Shown here: one piece after another, positions 52,156 to 53,256 of the stretch
Numbering within the stretch: the first letter of the stretch is position 1
Layout: the number at the start of each line of letters is the position of its first letter
Assembly (NCBI RefSeq): GCF_000468755.1
Contig: NZ_AWEZ01000016.1
Location: 1 to 53,256 of the forward strand
Reading direction: 5' to 3'
Length of the DNA stretch: 53,256 nt
Origin: Olsenella profusa F0195
GTDB taxonomy: Bacteria > Actinomycetota > Coriobacteriia > Coriobacteriales > Atopobiaceae
The notes under the pieces: model-generated
What the model saw: only the letters and a program-made list of their open reading frames with translations
Database searches by the model: none
Told to the model about the DNA's origin: nothing
Translations under genes and position numbers: made by a program

Positions 52156-53256
52156 TTGCGCAGAGATGCGGGGGTGTCCTTTCCAGTATTCGAGCTCACG
52201 GGAAAAAACGCGCTCATGGCGCTGGGCTGTGCCCTATCGACGACATGTATGGCGGTGGCAAGTCTGCTCATTGCGGATGTCATCAGCCGCATCTCGCTCG
52301 GGCAGGATATCCACAGCGTGGCAGGCTGGCTCGTTCTTGCGCTTATCATGACGCTCGTTTCTGCTGCATCGAGCGTGCTCCTCTCCTCATGGATGCCGAA
52401 GCGTCTGGAGATAGGACGACAGCGATCGGCTTCTGTGAGGCTGATTCGTGACCTCCTCTCTTCCCCATGGCGTGTTTATAGGCATCATGACAAGAGCTTC
52501 TACCTCAATGTACAATCGAGTTCGATAGGTGTGTATGCCAGTACGTATGCTGACTTGAGCGTGAGGCTCATGGGGTCCCTGCTGTGCCTCTTGGTGCTTC
52601 TGGCCCTCATGGGTTGGTTACATCCAGCCTTCCTCCTAGGCTGCGTGGTATATATCCTTCTCTTCTATGGGACCTTGCGCCTGCCGGCGGGCCGCCTTGC
52701 TCGCCTGCAGCAGGAGGGGATAGCAACCCAAGATGACTTTCTTGGAGAGTCCAAGCGCATCGTGGAGAACAAGCGCCCCATCAACGCCATCCGTGCGGAG
52801 GATTACTTCTCCCACCGCTATCATCATGCGGCGCGCGAGTATCTCTCCTTCATATGGCGCTATCGCTTCAATGAGATGATGGTAAGCGATGCTCCTATCC
52901 TGCTGACAGTCCTCCTGCAGGTCGTTCTGCTCGCGGAGTCGGCGTGGTTGTGCATACAGGGCTCCATTGGGGTGGGAGCGATCTACGCGAGCTACAGGCT
53001 CGCGTCTCTCATGCAGGACCCCTTGTCGATAGTATTACAGATCTTTGTGAGGTATCGGGCCAATGCGGTGCACCTCGACCGCCTCAGGGGCCTCGCCTCC
53101 GAGGCCCGCGAGTCCTCGGGCTTCGAGGGGCTCTACCGCGACACCGGCGACCTCGCCCGCATCTCGGGGAGCCTGTGGGCGACGGCCGCGCGCGAGGGGG
53201 AGCCGCTGTTCCGGGCGGCGGGCGTGAGGGTGCCCCGCGGGGCCCTTACGGTGGTC
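52156..53256 (+). CDS. ABC transporter with fused membrane and ATPase domains, partial (runs off the window)
   Basis: The frame is open from 52156 (TTG; a GTG at 52174 is another choice) to the window end, 367 codons without a stop. The start region reads VSFPVFELTGKNALMALGCAL, followed by six hydrophobic segments typical of the ABC exporter membrane domain (for example LLCLLVLLALMGWLHPAFLLGCVVY). The last residues RAAGVRVPRGALTVV lead into the nucleotide-binding domain, just before Walker A. It probably exports the modified peptide and follows the maturase by 52 bases. GC content rises sharply near 53060. Confidence 0.75.
   Translation, partial: MRRDAGVSFPVFELTGKNALMALGCALSTTCMAVASLLIADVISRISLGQDIHSVAGWLVLALIMTLVSAASSVLLSSWMPKRLEIGRQRSASVRLIRDLLSSPWRVYRHHDKSFYLNVQSSSIGVYASTYADLSVRLMGSLLCLLVLLALMGWLHPAFLLGCVVYILLFYGTLRLPAGRLARLQQEGIATQDDFLGESKRIVENKRPINAIRAEDYFSHRYHHAAREYLSFIWRYRFNEMMVSDAPILLTVLLQVVLLAESAWLCIQGSIGVGAIYASYRLASLMQDPLSIVLQIFVRYRANAVHLDRLRGLASEARESSGFEGLYRDTGDLARISGSLWATAAREGEPLFRAAGVRVPRGALTVV

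Overview
The window looks like a chromosome segment from a high-GC, anaerobic, gut or oral actinobacterium of the class Coriobacteriia, most likely Atopobiaceae (Olsenella-like). The basis is GC-rich codon use, an anaerobic NrdG activase, several PTS systems, type III pantothenate kinase and Coriobacteriia-style accessory genes. No 16S or ribosomal marker is present, so the lineage is an inference.

Region 1 (about 1-10.4 kb) is the late half of a siphovirus-type prophage, read right to left: scaffold, major capsid, head-tail connectors, Dit, Tal, a collagen-repeat tail fibre (frameshifted), a BspA-like tail protein, two holin-like proteins, a GH25 endolysin and a 48-aa membrane protein. No portal, terminase, major tail protein or tape measure is visible, so it looks deleted. 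A GNAT acetyltransferase of opposite polarity sits between the tail and lysis genes.

Region 2 (10.4-17.4 kb) is a graveyard and insertion hot spot. It holds an McrC remnant, an AAA/DUF4143 ATPase behind a perfect 17-bp inverted repeat, an IS30-like remnant, a frameshifted Phd antitoxin, an imported XRE regulator, a SemiSWEET sugar transporter and a decayed SirTM plus macrodomain pair.

Region 3 (17.4-24.7 kb) has an EamA exporter, an ECF-sigma/membrane protein/ABC operon, a YjdF protein, an MptD-type ECF S component and a TetR regulator.

Region 4 (24.8-39.7 kb) is a nearly complete ureide catabolic island: PucR regulator, esterase, 2-hydroxyacid dehydrogenase, DAACS symporter, AllC, MFS permease, AllE, an AllF-AllG fusion, AllH, carbamate kinase and AllD. 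Together they would take allantoate to oxamate and carbamoyl phosphate and recover ATP. Four intergenic TTATCY-RGATAA palindromes suggest one regulon.

Region 5 (39.7-47.1 kb) has a decayed beta-glucoside PTS and GH1 enzyme, followed by an intact LacI-controlled fructose-family PTS operon carrying a GatZ/KbaZ-like protein without its usual catalytic partner. Two copies of a roughly 162-bp inverted-repeat element lie between convergent genes on either side of this operon.

Region 6 (47.2-53.3 kb) has an OPT oligopeptide transporter, CoaX and NrdG. It ends in a compact putative RiPP locus: a 26-aa precursor, a radical SAM/SPASM maturase and an ABC exporter that runs off the window. This locus is the best candidate for an undescribed system here.
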